This document shows positions 19,539 through 28,876 of a stretch of 64,000 nt of DNA, piece after piece. The notes beneath the pieces are model-generated. The model searched no databases, was not told where the DNA came from, and saw nothing but the letters and a program-made list of their open reading frames with translations. Origin of the DNA: Chryseosolibacter sp044507775 (lineage in GTDB: Bacteria > Bacteroidota > Bacteroidia > Cytophagales > Cyclobacteriaceae). Each line of letters opens with the position of its first letter. The stretch's first letter is position 1. Both the position numbers and the translations under genes were made by a program. Location of the stretch: contig JBIQIY010000008.1 in the NCBI GenBank assembly GCA_044507775.1, forward strand, positions 1-64,000. Direction: 5' to 3'.

Positions 19539-20210
19539 CTATCGCGCCCGCCTCGCTGTCAATTTACTCTCACCATAAAAGAACATTACAAGCAGCAACA
19601 GAGACCCGGGTGTAGTAATAATCCACGGCAGCGCAATCAGTAAAACTGTCGTGCTGAAATCGGGATAGAAATAAACAAATGAAATTAAGGGAACAAGAAG
19701 TCCGTTGGCGAACAAAAACCGTCGAAGCCATTTCGACTTCCTGGTGAAAGCAAAGCCCAGCGCCAGCGTTGAAATGCCCATGCAAATGTATCCTAAGGCA
19801 TCCACATCCCAGAATAACGAGTGAGGCGTTTGATCGAGCACGCTAATGTCAGCGGCGGCATCGTGCAAGGTTGCCGGTATGACGGTGGCGATTTGGACGA
19901 CATAATTGAGACTGACATACGTTGCGTACATAATGCTGAAGGCGATTGCAATGTGTGTCCAAATGCGTCTTGAGTTTGGGACATAATGATGGACAGCAAT
20001 AACCGAAATCAAATAAGGTGGGGCGATTGCCAAAGAAAATCCGTAAATAAGGTACGCGTCTAATGGAAAGCTCAATACACCGACAATTTGAAGGATCTGC
20101 ACAATGCAGTAGCCCACAACGGCAATGAATGCCATCGCCGAGGCGTAGAACCCGAGATTGCTGACAAGTTTTTTGCGGGAGGATAGTTTGATGGAGAGTT
20201 GCGTTTCCAT
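19539..20210 (-). CDS. Hypothetical multi-pass membrane protein
   Basis: A 223-residue protein with about six or seven membrane segments (GFYASAMAFIAVVGYCIVQI, YLIYGFSLAIAPPYLISVIA, IWTHIAIAFSIMYATYVSL and others). It probably forms a two-gene operon with the DUF998-like gene upstream, which ends 3 bp before this start. No transport or catalytic motif is recognised. The topology resembles DUF4386- or DUF998-type proteins, but I cannot assign it. Elements A and B lie on either side of the pair. Confidence 0.7.
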   Translation of the reverse strand: METQLSIKLSSRKKLVSNLGFYASAMAFIAVVGYCIVQILQIVGVLSFPLDAYLIYGFSLAIAPPYLISVIAVHHYVPNSRRIWTHIAIAFSIMYATYVSLNYVVQIATVIPATLHDAAADISVLDQTPHSLFWDVDALGYICMGISTLALGFAFTRKSKWLRRFLFANGLLVPLISFVYFYPDFSTTVLLIALPWIITTPGSLLLLVMFFYGESKLTARRAR

Positions 20211-20213
20211 ATT

Positions 20214-20921
20214 TCAGTGTATTTTATTGTTCGGCTCTGGAGTTCTGTTCGTAGTCACCTTTTTGTATGCTGACCTTTCTTCTTGCGACAACACAATCGC
20301 AAGTACAATGACCCAGATCATGAAGACGCCGATGTTAATGCGCTCCCAGATTCCGATCATCGGTGTCGGATCGTTGCGGGGAATATTTGGAGCCTCGAAA
20401 GCGGACAGGACGCCGAAAATCAGATGCATTACAATTGTGCTTATCGTGTAGATCCGAAAACGCTTTCCAAGCGCTAGTGCAGCCAAGACCATCATCGCAA
20501 TCATCAGAAGAACTACAGTCATAGCCCACGCGATGTGCAGTGTATCAGTCAAGGTCGGTTCTATTCCTCGCATGTGCATGGGTGGCCAATAGGCATTGAA
20601 AATTGCATAGGCGATGATGAGTCCTCCTGTGACGCGCAGGCGCCCGTCGCGTGACGATAGCAAAACTCCCCAACCAAATGCAGCAAACAGCACCGGATAG
20701 GCGATGACTAACGATAGCCATAGCTGCCGCGTGGGTGCACCTATTGCGGATAACTCGCTCACCGTGTAAGACGCGACTCTGTAACCTTCGTATTGTGCAG
20801 GAACGTAAACGTTGATCGCGATGTACCAGAGTGACGAGAGGATGCCGCATATCAAGAGTAGCTTTTTCGCTTGGAGTCGGCCACTAGGTGTTCGGTTAGT
20901 TGAAAGGGCTGTTGCTTCCAT
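20214..20921 (-). CDS. DUF998-like membrane protein
   Basis: A 235-residue integral membrane protein with the DUF998 pattern: a first helix (LLLICGILSSLWYIAINVYV), the segment YTVSELSAIGAPTR, and further helices ending near IGVFMIWVIVLAIVLS. The function of DUF998 proteins is not established. The gene is immediately upstream of the other membrane-protein gene, with 3 bp between them. Confidence 0.7.
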   Translation of the reverse strand: MEATALSTNRTPSGRLQAKKLLLICGILSSLWYIAINVYVPAQYEGYRVASYTVSELSAIGAPTRQLWLSLVIAYPVLFAAFGWGVLLSSRDGRLRVTGGLIIAYAIFNAYWPPMHMRGIEPTLTDTLHIAWAMTVVLLMIAMMVLAALALGKRFRIYTISTIVMHLIFGVLSAFEAPNIPRNDPTPMIGIWERINIGVFMIWVIVLAIVLSQEERSAYKKVTTNRTPEPNNKIH

Positions 20922-21049
20922 TTTTTAATGGGCTATGTTTTAAAATGCCGTTAATGTGAAGGAATTATATTTTGAGGAAGGGCGAAATGATTGTGGTGAC
21001 GGGAACGGATGATGTTTGTCAGTGTGTTGGAGGGTGGAGGGTGGCGTTG

Positions 21050-21449
21050 CACCACCCCGGATTGTCCTGCGGACAATCTGCCCCTCCTCGGAGAGGAGGG
21101 GACCCGCTTCGTAGCTGAGTTTTGGGCGGTAGCAACTGCTATCCTTCGTCGAAGGATGAGCGTCTGGAAAATAGCTACATACCTTTTTCTTTGCTGACTG
21201 CAGGAAAGTCCCAACGCTAGAGCCGAGAAACGACGAACGGAGCCAGATGTAGAACCATCTAAACTATCAAATTCGGAAAAGACGCGCAGTCCAGATGTAG
21301 AATGATCCAAGCTGTGAAGTGCGGAAAAGATGAGCAGATGCGGATGTAGATACCTCCAAGATTATGAAGGTCTGGGAAGCCGAGCAGATAAGAGGGTCCC
21401 CTCCTTCCCAAGGAGGGGCAGCTCGTCCGCAGGACGAGCCGGGGTGGTG
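21050..21449. repeat. Hairpin-ended intergenic element, copy B
   Basis: A complete copy and close relative of copy A. The left end (CACCACCCCGGATTGTCCTG), the GGACCCGCTTCGTAGCTGAG segment and the right flank GGGGTGGTGCAGGCACG are shared with A, while the interiors differ in length and detail. It lies between divergent genes. Confidence 0.9.
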
Positions 21450-21518
21450 CAGGCACGCTCTTGAACCAAGCACTATTCCTTAGAATGAAAATAAATTGCA
21501 AAAACGATTGCGTGTCTC

Positions 21519-21550
21519 TTGTATAAAAATCAAACGCTGAATTATATTTG
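21519..21550 (+). promoter_or_regulatory. Bacteroidota-type promoter
   Basis: A TTG box at 21519-21521 and TATATTTG at 21543-21550 match the -33 and -7 consensus (TTTG and TAnnTTTG) of Bacteroidota, with 21 bases between them. Transcription should start near 21555. Confidence 0.6.
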
Positions 21551-21554
21551 CACC

Positions 21555-21676
21555 ATGCAAAGGCGAAAAACATATTTTGATTGTCACGTGTGGATGCAAT
21601 TCCACCGATCGCCCTGGATTTACAGTTGATCAGCTCCTGATCATCATTGCAAACCCGGGCGTGTCCGGGTTTTTTT
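21555..21676 (+). ncRNA. Candidate small RNA or leader RNA with three hairpins
   Basis: A probable transcript of about 120 nt begins just after a good promoter and ends at a strong intrinsic terminator. Three hairpins are visible: GTGGA with TCCAC near 21589-21605, TGATCAG-CTC-CTGATCA at 21627-21643, and the terminator at 21651-21672. It could be a free small RNA or an attenuated leader of the TPR gene that starts 120 bp further on. An open frame of 24 codons (21555-21629) would start at the transcription start itself, so a leader peptide is less likely. No known RNA family is recognised. Confidence 0.5.
21651..21676 (+). terminator. Intrinsic terminator
   Basis: AAACCCGG at 21651-21658 pairs with CCGGGTTT at 21665-21672 across a six-base loop, with seven T residues at 21670-21676. 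Confidence 0.85.
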
Positions 21677-21795
21677 GTTTCCCTTCGGACTGAGAATAAA
21701 TCAAAACGATAGCACTGCTACCGGATAATTGTATCCTGGTGAGGGAGTGATGCATTGTAATTGCCAAAGCTGAGAACTGATAAACTTTTAACAAA

Positions 21796-22305
21796 ATGAA
21801 AACGATCTTGTGGATTGAGCGTGAGTTGGTCAATGCCGAGCGTATAATCATGGAGGGTCATGTGGAGGAGGGATTGCGCATGTTGAACAACCTGTTGTAT
21901 GAAGAACCGGCCTACGGCCCGCTGCACAACTACCTCGGCTGGGCGTACATGTACTATGCAAATGATGTGCGGATGGCAGAGATGCACTTCTCGGTCGCGA
22001 TTCGTTTCGCACCGGATTACGCACCACCGTATTTGCACATGGGTAACTTACTCAACCGCGAAGGCCGGTACCTGGAGGCGATCAAGTACTTCAGCGCGGG
22101 TATTACCCGTCCGAACGCTATTCGGATCTCATTGCTCGAAGGTATTGCATACGCGCACGAAATGCGCGGCGAGTACCGCGATGCTATTCGCGCGTACAAA
22201 GAGGCGGCAGCTACGACTGTGGTCGACTTCGATGTCGATCGGTTATTGAAGTCCGCGGGTCGCTGCAGGAAGAAGAGGATGGCGATGTTGTTCTCGTTTT
22301 GGTAG
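21796..22305 (+). CDS. Tetratricopeptide-repeat protein
   Basis: A 169-residue protein without a signal peptide, made of about three to four TPR units. Examples are the helix pairs around EEGLRMLNNLLYEEPAYGPLH, MAEMHFSVAIRFAPDYAPPY and YLEAIKYFSAGITRPNAIRI, with a final unit YRDAIRAYKEAA. TPR proteins act as scaffolds for protein interactions, and the partner is unknown. It has a basic tail (GRCRKKRM). A candidate leader RNA and terminator lie just upstream and may control its expression. Confidence 0.8.
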   Translation: MKTILWIERELVNAERIIMEGHVEEGLRMLNNLLYEEPAYGPLHNYLGWAYMYYANDVRMAEMHFSVAIRFAPDYAPPYLHMGNLLNREGRYLEAIKYFSAGITRPNAIRISLLEGIAYAHEMRGEYRDAIRAYKEAAATTVVDFDVDRLLKSAGRCRKKRMAMLFSFW

Positions 22306-22370
22306 ACTCGCCTCCCGCCTTTGCCGCCAGCGCACATACCCTTCAGGCTTCGGCGGGCAGGCCATAGACT

Positions 22371-22665
22371 AGCGCATCTTAATTTCTGCGTTCATCGCGA
22401 CCCCCTCTTCCAAGCCTGCGCGCTATTCGGCGCAGAGGAGAGGGGTAATTGCGAGCTCTCTTATCTAATCCTTTTGATGATTCAAGACTCCGGATTACCA
22501 GGAATGGTGACGTGCTTAATGTGCGGATAATGATTAGGATGGTGCGTTGAATTGTCTTCCGCCCTTACAGGGCTCCCATGAATTGCTCGACGAACCCAGG
22601 GCTCCTCGCTGACGCTCGTCACCCTGGGCTAGCATATGTCGCCCTTACAGGGCTTGGATTTGAGC
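22371..22665. repeat. Dispersed intergenic repeat, copy 2
   Basis: This is the second copy of the repeat at 1-310. Shared blocks include TTAATTTCTNCNTTCATC, the GACCCCCTCT hairpin, GTGCGGATA, GCCCTTNCAGGGCT (twice) and AACCCAGGGCTCCTCGCT. It fills the gap between the TPR gene and the barrel-like gene. Confidence 0.75.
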
Positions 22666-22732
22666 CACGCGGAGCTCGGGACGGGACTGTGGATTTCTTC
22701 GAGTTTCTGCATCTTTACGAAAAATCAAATCT

Positions 22733-23557
22733 ATGAGATCACTTATACTGTTTCTCCTTTGCGCATCCTGGTTTTCAACATTCGCGCAGCAGCGCATTTA
22801 TAGAGAGTACGATTTTTCAAAGCTGGACCTGAAGTCTCTGGATCAGCGTGACATTGGCGTACAATTTGATTCGGTGTGGTATGCTTCCGGTGCGGATTCC
22901 CTTGCGAGGCTCGGCGCACTTGTAAGGCGAGTGTCTTACCGGCCTACTTATAGCGGCTTTGAATTCGGTTATGAGGCGAGTACCGCCTCCCTGTCAACTC
23001 TCAACGATGGACTTGCGGCATTGGGATTTGAGATGATCCCGGAAAACTTTGGTGCCGTTGTCTGGGGCTTCAACGTCCGAAGTCCGCGGTGGTTGTACAA
23101 CGTCACCTTCACAATCGGGGCAAGTAATAGATCGTCTAACGATGATTACAAGCTGAAAGTATCGGCAACGAATATCGACCTTGGTATTGGGTATGACATT
23201 ATCAACCATCCGAAGTTTCAACTGTATCCACAGGCAGCGCTGGGATTTCAGGGATCGTGGATTGAGGCTACTCCCAGGCAGAAGCTCACACCGGGAGATC
23301 TGGGTGGATGGTTGTCGCAAGGCGGTGAGCGCGAGCTGAACCGAGGTTCTCTCCTGCTCACGTATGGAGTCGAAGCGGATTATCACCTTGTGTATTCCAG
23401 CGGCGGAAGCGGAATCATCTTCGGCGCAAGATATGGATTGACTTCGGAAATCATTGAAGGTAAATGGAAGATGAATGGCGAGAAGTGGGATTACGATTCG
23501 TCGGATCGGATGAAGGAGGCGAGGTGGGTGTTTTTGATGAGGTTTTATTTTAGGTGA
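22733..23557 (+). CDS. Hypothetical secreted, beta-barrel-like protein
   Basis: A 274-residue protein with a clear signal peptide (MRSLILFLLCASWFSTFAQ). The C-terminal two thirds alternate hydrophobic and polar residues as in outer-membrane barrels (YNVTFTIGASNRS, IDLGIGYDIINHPKFQLYPQ, GIIFGARYGLT), and the chain ends in FLMRFYFR with aromatic residues. No family name is recognised. The gene stands alone between the repeat copy and element C. Confidence 0.65.
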   Translation: MRSLILFLLCASWFSTFAQQRIYREYDFSKLDLKSLDQRDIGVQFDSVWYASGADSLARLGALVRRVSYRPTYSGFEFGYEASTASLSTLNDGLAALGFEMIPENFGAVVWGFNVRSPRWLYNVTFTIGASNRSSNDDYKLKVSATNIDLGIGYDIINHPKFQLYPQAALGFQGSWIEATPRQKLTPGDLGGWLSQGGERELNRGSLLLTYGVEADYHLVYSSGGSGIIFGARYGLTSEIIEGKWKMNGEKWDYDSSDRMKEARWVFLMRFYFR

Positions 23558-23583
23558 GGGGGTGACATCACCAACACCACCAA

Positions 23584-23826
23584 CACCACCCCGGATTGTC
23601 CTTCGGACAATCTGCCCCTCCTCGGGGAGGAGGGGACCTACTTCGGTCAGAGGTTATTGCTTTATCTCTGAGGGCACTCTGCTCGCATCATAGTGTCAAC
23701 ATCTGACTTGGAGGACTCTAAAAACAGAAAGCAGTCAACCAGAAAGTTCAAGAACATGTTGCAGATAAAAGGGTCCCCTCCTCTCCGAGGAGGGGGGCCT
23801 CATCCGTCAGGATGAGCGGGGTGGTG
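23584..23826. repeat. Hairpin-ended intergenic element, copy C
   Basis: A short complete copy of about 243 bp between convergent genes. The left hairpin is GATTGTCC-TTC-GGACAATC and the right is CTCATCC-GTCA-GGATGAG. It is preceded by extra CAACACCACC units, and the interior contains TCAACC.GAAAGTTC-like repeats. Confidence 0.85.
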
Positions 23827-23836
23827 CATGACCATT

Positions 23837-24217
23837 TCAGTACAAAGCCAGCAACGCCCCGATGGAGCCAAAAAACGTGCTGATGACAATCATCAAGAGA
23901 ACTCTGCTTGAAGTCGGTGATTTCAGCGCTGCTTCTTTTCGGCTGCCCATGTTTGCGTTTAGGAGGACAGCCAATTTCCAGCCAATCGTGCTATCGTAAA
24001 TTCCTACGAGCCCACCGACGATCAGCGCCCAAACCAGGGATAGTTTCGGCGCTAGGTGGTAGCCAATCGCTGTGTAGACAAGTAGCGATGCGAGCGTAAG
24101 GTATCCATAGTTGTATTTCCATTTGCGCGAGGTGATGGAACCGAAAACGTCAATGAAGGTCACGGCCAATAGGGCGATGGCAAAGGGAAAGAGTATGTCT
24201 GTGATACTATGTGTCAT
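23837..24217 (-). CDS. Hypothetical small membrane protein
   Basis: A 126-residue protein with about four hydrophobic segments (ILFPFAIALLAVTFIDVFGS, YLTLASLLVYTAIGYHLA, LVWALIVGGLVGIYDSTIG, VLLMIVISTFFGSIGALLAL). No family is recognised. It starts about 400 bp from the divergent helicase-nuclease gene and stops 10 bp from the end of element C. Confidence 0.6.
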   Translation of the reverse strand: MTHSITDILFPFAIALLAVTFIDVFGSITSRKWKYNYGYLTLASLLVYTAIGYHLAPKLSLVWALIVGGLVGIYDSTIGWKLAVLLNANMGSRKEAALKSPTSSRVLLMIVISTFFGSIGALLALY

Positions 24218-24613
24218 TTCAGTGTGTAAGTTATCATGCGGGTTACGGCAATATATGAAGGACTGCGATCAAAAACAGATTGATGACTTCCTGGTGCGTA
24301 TGTCGGTGGTCAAAACCGGAAATGGGAGTATTTTTTTAGTGTCGAAAGGAGTCGGGGTCGACTTGAATGTTAATATCGATCCGGAAAGGTTTGTGTTTAA
24401 AGGGAGGTAGGGTGGTGTAGGTACTAACGGGTTGGTTGCCTTGGGTGTGTGCGCTAGTGGAAAGTGCATCGGTACTTGTCGGATGGTAATTTACGCCGTT
24501 AGTGATCGCCAATTTTTGATCACCTGTTATGGTGTGGCAAACCCCTAGGGGTGCGTGAACTTGTCTCTTCTGGAATCAACAGTTTGTTTGAAATTCATTA
24601 AATTAACCATTCA
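24218..24613. other. Divergent intergenic region
   Basis: This region separates the small membrane protein from the helicase-nuclease gene. A short open frame at 24255-24410 (51 codons) could be a gene, but nothing supports it beyond its length. A perfect 12-bp palindrome ACCCCTAGGGGT lies at 24541-24552, about 60 bp before the helicase start, and might be an operator. The sequence turns AT-richer towards the helicase gene. Confidence 0.45.
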
Positions 24614-27600
24614 GTGATGAGCCTAGAAAACAAGATAATTGAGGTGTTGAGCGAAGGAAAGCCGCTTAAAGGACGGGAAATAGCCTCTATTCTTTCTTCC
24701 AAGCATGGATTAAATGTAGACAAGGCTCAAGTAAATTCTCTTCTATATGGGAACCTACGTGGGAAAGCTTTTCAAAACAAAAAATATGAGTGGTCACTAA
24801 AGCAAGAAAAAGGCGAGGAAACGAATTCTGCAAAAGATGTTGTCGGCGAAAACACTCCCTTATCAAAGCTAGCATACTACTATTTGGAATGTCTCTCCAA
24901 GGACATGGAGGGGGGCATCTCGGTTTTTGCTACCAGCAAGTACAAACTTGACTACACGCAACTATCTTATTTCCCTTTAACCGGAAGCGTTCAACAAAGC
25001 ATTGACGCACATTTATTAGATAAGGTCAGAAAGAATAAAAACGAACATGCTTTCAAATTGGGATACCCGATGTTCGTAAGAAGTGTAAAAAGCAGGGACG
25101 CCACTGTTTATAGATTTATTGAGCCTCTTTTCATTTTTACCGTTGACACAGAATTTGCTTTGAAAAATGGGACTATTCTCCTTTTAGATGATGATCCCGT
25201 CTTGAATCAAAAAGCGTTGGAATCGATTACGGGGATCAATACAAGTGCCGAATTATTACTGGAGACGGTTGAGCTTTATGAAGAGTTAGGAATTAACAAC
25301 TCTCCGGAAGAGAAGCCAGCCTTGGACGATTTGGGCTTGCGGCTGGAACAGATTAGGAGCGATTGGAAGTGGCGGGAGAATCTCGACGTTGGAAACTTGT
25401 CATCTGGAGGGATCTCATCGATTGCCGATGACGGTATCTTCAATAAAGCTGCGGTTTTTGTTGGGCAAAAGTCTAAGTACACGGTGGGCCTGGAGAAGGA
25501 TTTAAGGGAATTAGCTGACCTGCCTGAATCAAAGTATGCTAAATCTATGTTGGGCTCATGGATTAGCGATACCGTTGAACCCACTCAACTCAGTGACAAG
25601 GTATTAATAGAGCCTATTCCTCTCAATGAAGAACAAAAAGAGGCGGTTTTGCGAGGCTTGTCATCTCCGCTAACAGTCGTAACCGGTCCTCCAGGTACCG
25701 GAAAATCGCAGGTGGTAGCAAGTCTAATAGTGAACGCAGTATATCAACGGCAGACAGTTTTGTTTTCAAGCAAGAATAATAAGGCTGTTGATGTCGTTAA
25801 TGAGCGGGTGAATGCTTTGACCAACCGTCCGATTATGTTGCGACTGGGCTCCAGGTTTCAGTCAACCCTTTCAGAGTACTTATCCGGTCTATTATCTGCC
25901 AGACCTTCGAAAGGTGATGAAACCCGCTTCAAGGAAACAAAATCAATACACGATGAAATTCTGAAGAACATCAGCACGATCAAAAGACGCCAGGAGGAAA
26001 TCATTGCGCTAAGAAATAAGGTAGATGAATTGGAAAAGAGTGTGGAAAACTTCAGGGTTCAATTTGGCGCTGCCTTCTTTGCTGCATGTCAGAATAGATC
26101 AGCTGATGAAACGATGCGCCTTCACGTGTCAATAGATATAGGGAAGGAGAAAGTAAAGTCTGCTGATAAATCTAAGCAGTCTTTATTTGTGAAGCTCATT
26201 TGGAGTTTTGTAAGAAAGTCAAGGTTTCTTTCATTGCAAAAATGGATCGAACAATGTTCTCCAAGGTTTTCGAGCCTGGATATTCCACTTCTTCTTTTAA
26301 CGATCGATGATTCAACGGTCCCGATGTTCAGGGAATACATTGAAAGGCTTGCGTTCAAAAATACATGTGCAAAAGTAATTCAAGCGTATTTCGAGCAACT
26401 TCAAAACCTTATTGACCAGCCCGACCTATTTAGTCTGTCTGTAAAAGAAAAGGCGTTTACGGACCAAATAGTATCGAACTCACTTGAACTTTGGAATTGT
26501 TGGCTGCAGTTGATGCCTAAGAAAATGAGCGAAAAAGACCGAAAGGTTATAGGCGACTATGTTGCGGTATTGAATTTGATAGTTGCAGCGGAAACTACTA
26601 ACAAGGCCATTGACCGACATGTTTGGTCAAAGTATTACTCATTTTTGCCCCAAATTACTCACATCCTTTCTTGTTGGGCGGTTACATCGTTGTCGGCAAG
26701 AGGTCGCGTACCGTTGGAACAGGGCTTCTTTGACCTTGTGATAATTGACGAGGCTAGTCAATGTGACATCGCTTCCGCATTACCGTTACTATTCAGAGCT
26801 AAGCGGGCGGTAATAATTGGCGATGATAGGCAACTAACGCACATCAGCGCCATTAGTGAAACTCAGGACATCCAGTTACTCCAGAAACACAATCTTGATG
26901 AGGATTTCCTCGGCTGGAGCTATTCCGGAAATTCCTTGTTTCGGCTTGCATGCGCACGCGCAAGATCCGAAAACATAGTTGCTTTACGCGATCATCATCG
27001 TTCTCACGCTGACATCATTAACTATTCAAATCAACATTTCTATGAGAATACTTTACGCGTTGCCACTCAGTACGAAACGCTGAAAGCAATTCCAAATGAG
27101 CCTGTAGTAAGGTGGATTGACGTCAAGGGTAAATGCGCCAGACCAGAAACAGGTAGCACCTACAATGATAAGGAAGCCGAACACGTTGTCAGAGAGTTGT
27201 CGCGGCTAGTCAGCAACGGCTATAAAGGCACTATTGGAGTAGTTACTCCTTTTCGAGCACAGTATTTAAGGATTCAGGACAGGCTAAATCAAAATAAGGA
27301 TCTGTCTGATCGCCTTACACTTCGTGACTTTTTGTGTGATACGGTTCATAAATTTCAAGGGGATGAAAGGGATGTGATTATATTTTCTCCCGTTGTAAGC
27401 GCAGGTGTGACGGACAGTGCAACCGCGTTCCTTCGGAAAACAGGGAATCTGTTTAATGTTGCAATCACAAGGGCACGAGCTGCATTGATTGTTGTTGGCG
27501 ACAACCAGAAGAGTTATACCTTGGGCGTTCCACACTACAAGGCGTTCATCGAATACATCAATACGTTATCTGAAAAACGGGCAATGTCGAATGATAGAAT

Positions 27601-27970
27601 ACAACACGATCTGGGGCCCAAGTACCCGAACTTATCAACTAAAACCATTATATCTGACTGGGAAAAGGTGTTCTATGAGGCCTTGTATAAGGCGGGCATC
27701 CCCACAATTCCACAACATGGCGTTGGGCAATATTCTCTGGACCTTGCAATCATTGATGGAGATCGAAAACTGAACATCGAAATCGATGGAGAGAAATACC
27801 ACCGAAATTGGGATGGCGAACTATTACGACGCGACCAATTAAGGAATAAACGTTTGATCGAATTAGGGTGGGATGTCCAAAGATTTTGGGTATACCAGAT
27901 CAGAGACAATATGAAACAATGTATAGAAAAGGTGGGACAGTGGAAGCGACAAGAGATTGTATCGAGCTAA
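24614..27970 (+). CDS. Superfamily 1 helicase with C-terminal endonuclease-like domain
   Basis: A 1118-residue cytoplasmic protein. Residues about 1-70 look like a winged-helix or HTH module (GREIASILSSKHGLN). An SF1 (UPF1/AAA_11-AAA_12-like) helicase follows: Walker A VVTGPPGTGKSQ, motif II DLVIIDEASQCD, motif III VIIGDDRQLTH, motif V DTVHKFQGDERDVIIFSP and motif VI NVAITRARAALIVVGD. A coiled insert separates the ATPase halves. The last about 110 residues resemble a Vsr/DUF559-type PD-(D/E)XK nuclease (YSLDLAIIDGDRKLNIEIDG, RDQLRNKRLIELGWDVQRFW). Similar fusions occur among phage and plasmid defence genes. It stands alone and is AT-richer than its neighbours, which suggests transfer. A defence role is inference. 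Confidence 0.85.
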   Translation: MMSLENKIIEVLSEGKPLKGREIASILSSKHGLNVDKAQVNSLLYGNLRGKAFQNKKYEWSLKQEKGEETNSAKDVVGENTPLSKLAYYYLECLSKDMEGGISVFATSKYKLDYTQLSYFPLTGSVQQSIDAHLLDKVRKNKNEHAFKLGYPMFVRSVKSRDATVYRFIEPLFIFTVDTEFALKNGTILLLDDDPVLNQKALESITGINTSAELLLETVELYEELGINNSPEEKPALDDLGLRLEQIRSDWKWRENLDVGNLSSGGISSIADDGIFNKAAVFVGQKSKYTVGLEKDLRELADLPESKYAKSMLGSWISDTVEPTQLSDKVLIEPIPLNEEQKEAVLRGLSSPLTVVTGPPGTGKSQVVASLIVNAVYQRQTVLFSSKNNKAVDVVNERVNALTNRPIMLRLGSRFQSTLSEYLSGLLSARPSKGDETRFKETKSIHDEILKNISTIKRRQEEIIALRNKVDELEKSVENFRVQFGAAFFAACQNRSADETMRLHVSIDIGKEKVKSADKSKQSLFVKLIWSFVRKSRFLSLQKWIEQCSPRFSSLDIPLLLLTIDDSTVPMFREYIERLAFKNTCAKVIQAYFEQLQNLIDQPDLFSLSVKEKAFTDQIVSNSLELWNCWLQLMPKKMSEKDRKVIGDYVAVLNLIVAAETTNKAIDRHVWSKYYSFLPQITHILSCWAVTSLSARGRVPLEQGFFDLVIIDEASQCDIASALPLLFRAKRAVIIGDDRQLTHISAISETQDIQLLQKHNLDEDFLGWSYSGNSLFRLACARARSENIVALRDHHRSHADIINYSNQHFYENTLRVATQYETLKAIPNEPVVRWIDVKGKCARPETGSTYNDKEAEHVVRELSRLVSNGYKGTIGVVTPFRAQYLRIQDRLNQNKDLSDRLTLRDFLCDTVHKFQGDERDVIIFSPVVSAGVTDSATAFLRKTGNLFNVAITRARAALIVVGDNQKSYTLGVPHYKAFIEYINTLSEKRAMSNDRIQHDLGPKYPNLSTKTIISDWEKVFYEALYKAGIPTIPQHGVGQYSLDLAIIDGDRKLNIEIDGEKYHRNWDGELLRRDQLRNKRLIELGWDVQRFWVYQIRDNMKQCIEKVGQWKRQEIVSS

Positions 27971-27995
27971 AACGTACTCGACAGGGATAATTTGC

Positions 27996-28023
27996 CAGTG
28001 ACGCCGATGCGCGCGCGTCACTG
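27996..28023 (+). terminator. Hairpin downstream of the helicase gene
   Basis: A perfect 9-bp stem CAGTGACGC/GCGTCACTG with a 10-base loop starts 25 bp after the stop codon. A T tract is absent, so it may be a transcript-end or processing structure and not a classic terminator. The rest of 28024-28390 holds no gene I can support. Confidence 0.45.
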
Positions 28024-28390
28024 TCGTTTCGAAAATCTATAGGCATTTGAAGATGGATGATGGACGGTGTCTCGAGGTGGAGCGAGTGTGCCGGCCCCAC
28101 CATTTCGGGAAACGCTGCATCTACCAGCAGCTATTACTCCAAAACCAGATGACCACCAAGGATTGATATTTGAGTAATAACCAATATCGATAGAACTGAT
28201 CATGCGGAATCCGCTCGCACCAGTGCCTAAGAATAGCCTCCTTGGTTGCATGCAGATGGAAGCTTTCCTTCTGTAGTGGGTCCTGCTCTGCCCTTTAGCC
28301 TCCGCGGACGATATCAATCTCCCCGATATTGCTTATACCATATCTTGTTCTTAATTTTTGCGAAAACCTGCGCAACTCCATAGAACTCTA

Positions 28391-28876
28391 ATGACCCCCA
28401 CAATCAAACACCTCGCAGAAAAGAAACTAATCGGCAAATCGCTCACCATGAGCCTGGCCAACAACCGGACCGGTGAACTGTGGAAGAGTTTTATGGCAAG
28501 GCGTAATGATATAGCCAACAACCTGACAAATGAGCTGATATCCATGCAGGTCTATCCGGCAACCTATTTTTCGGACTTTAGACCGACGACTGAATTTCAA
28601 AAATGGGCAACTGTGGAAGTATCCGATTTTGACACTGTTCCGGATGGTCTGGAGAAATTTGTCTTGCCTGCCGGACTTTACGCCGTTTTTGAATATAAGG
28701 GATCCAGCAACGACCCCCGCATTTTCCAGTACATCTTCGGCACGTGGTTGCCAAACTCCCAATATATCCTGGAGGATAGACCGCATTTTGAAGTGCTGGG
28801 CGAAAAATATAGAAACAACGACCCCGATTCGGAGGAACAGATATGGGTACCTGTGGTTGAAAGGTTGAATGGTTGA
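28391..28876 (+). CDS. GyrI-like (AraC effector-binding domain) protein
   Basis: A stand-alone GyrI-like/effector-binding domain of about 161 residues starting MTPTIKHLAEKKLIGKSLTM. Typical features are the central ATVEVSDFDTVPDGLEKFVLPAGLYAVFEYKG stretch (residues about 76-106) and the C-terminal EDRPHFEVLGEKY. The fold binds small hydrophobic ligands; no DNA-binding domain is attached. The ATG at 28391 is favoured because the 11 residues before it do not fit the family. The last residues (ERLNG) are encoded by a GGTTGAAAGG tract. Confidence 0.8.
   Translation: MTPTIKHLAEKKLIGKSLTMSLANNRTGELWKSFMARRNDIANNLTNELISMQVYPATYFSDFRPTTEFQKWATVEVSDFDTVPDGLEKFVLPAGLYAVFEYKGSSNDPRIFQYIFGTWLPNSQYILEDRPHFEVLGEKYRNNDPDSEEQIWVPVVERLNG

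Noticed and set aside
21555..21629. A 24-codon leader peptide before the TPR gene
   Set aside because: The ATG falls at the predicted transcription start, leaving no leader for ribosome binding, and the residues show no run of one amino acid as in attenuators.
28018..28317. A leftward 99-residue open frame
   Set aside because: No recognisable pattern, no plausible start context and no relation to its neighbours; it was left as non-coding.
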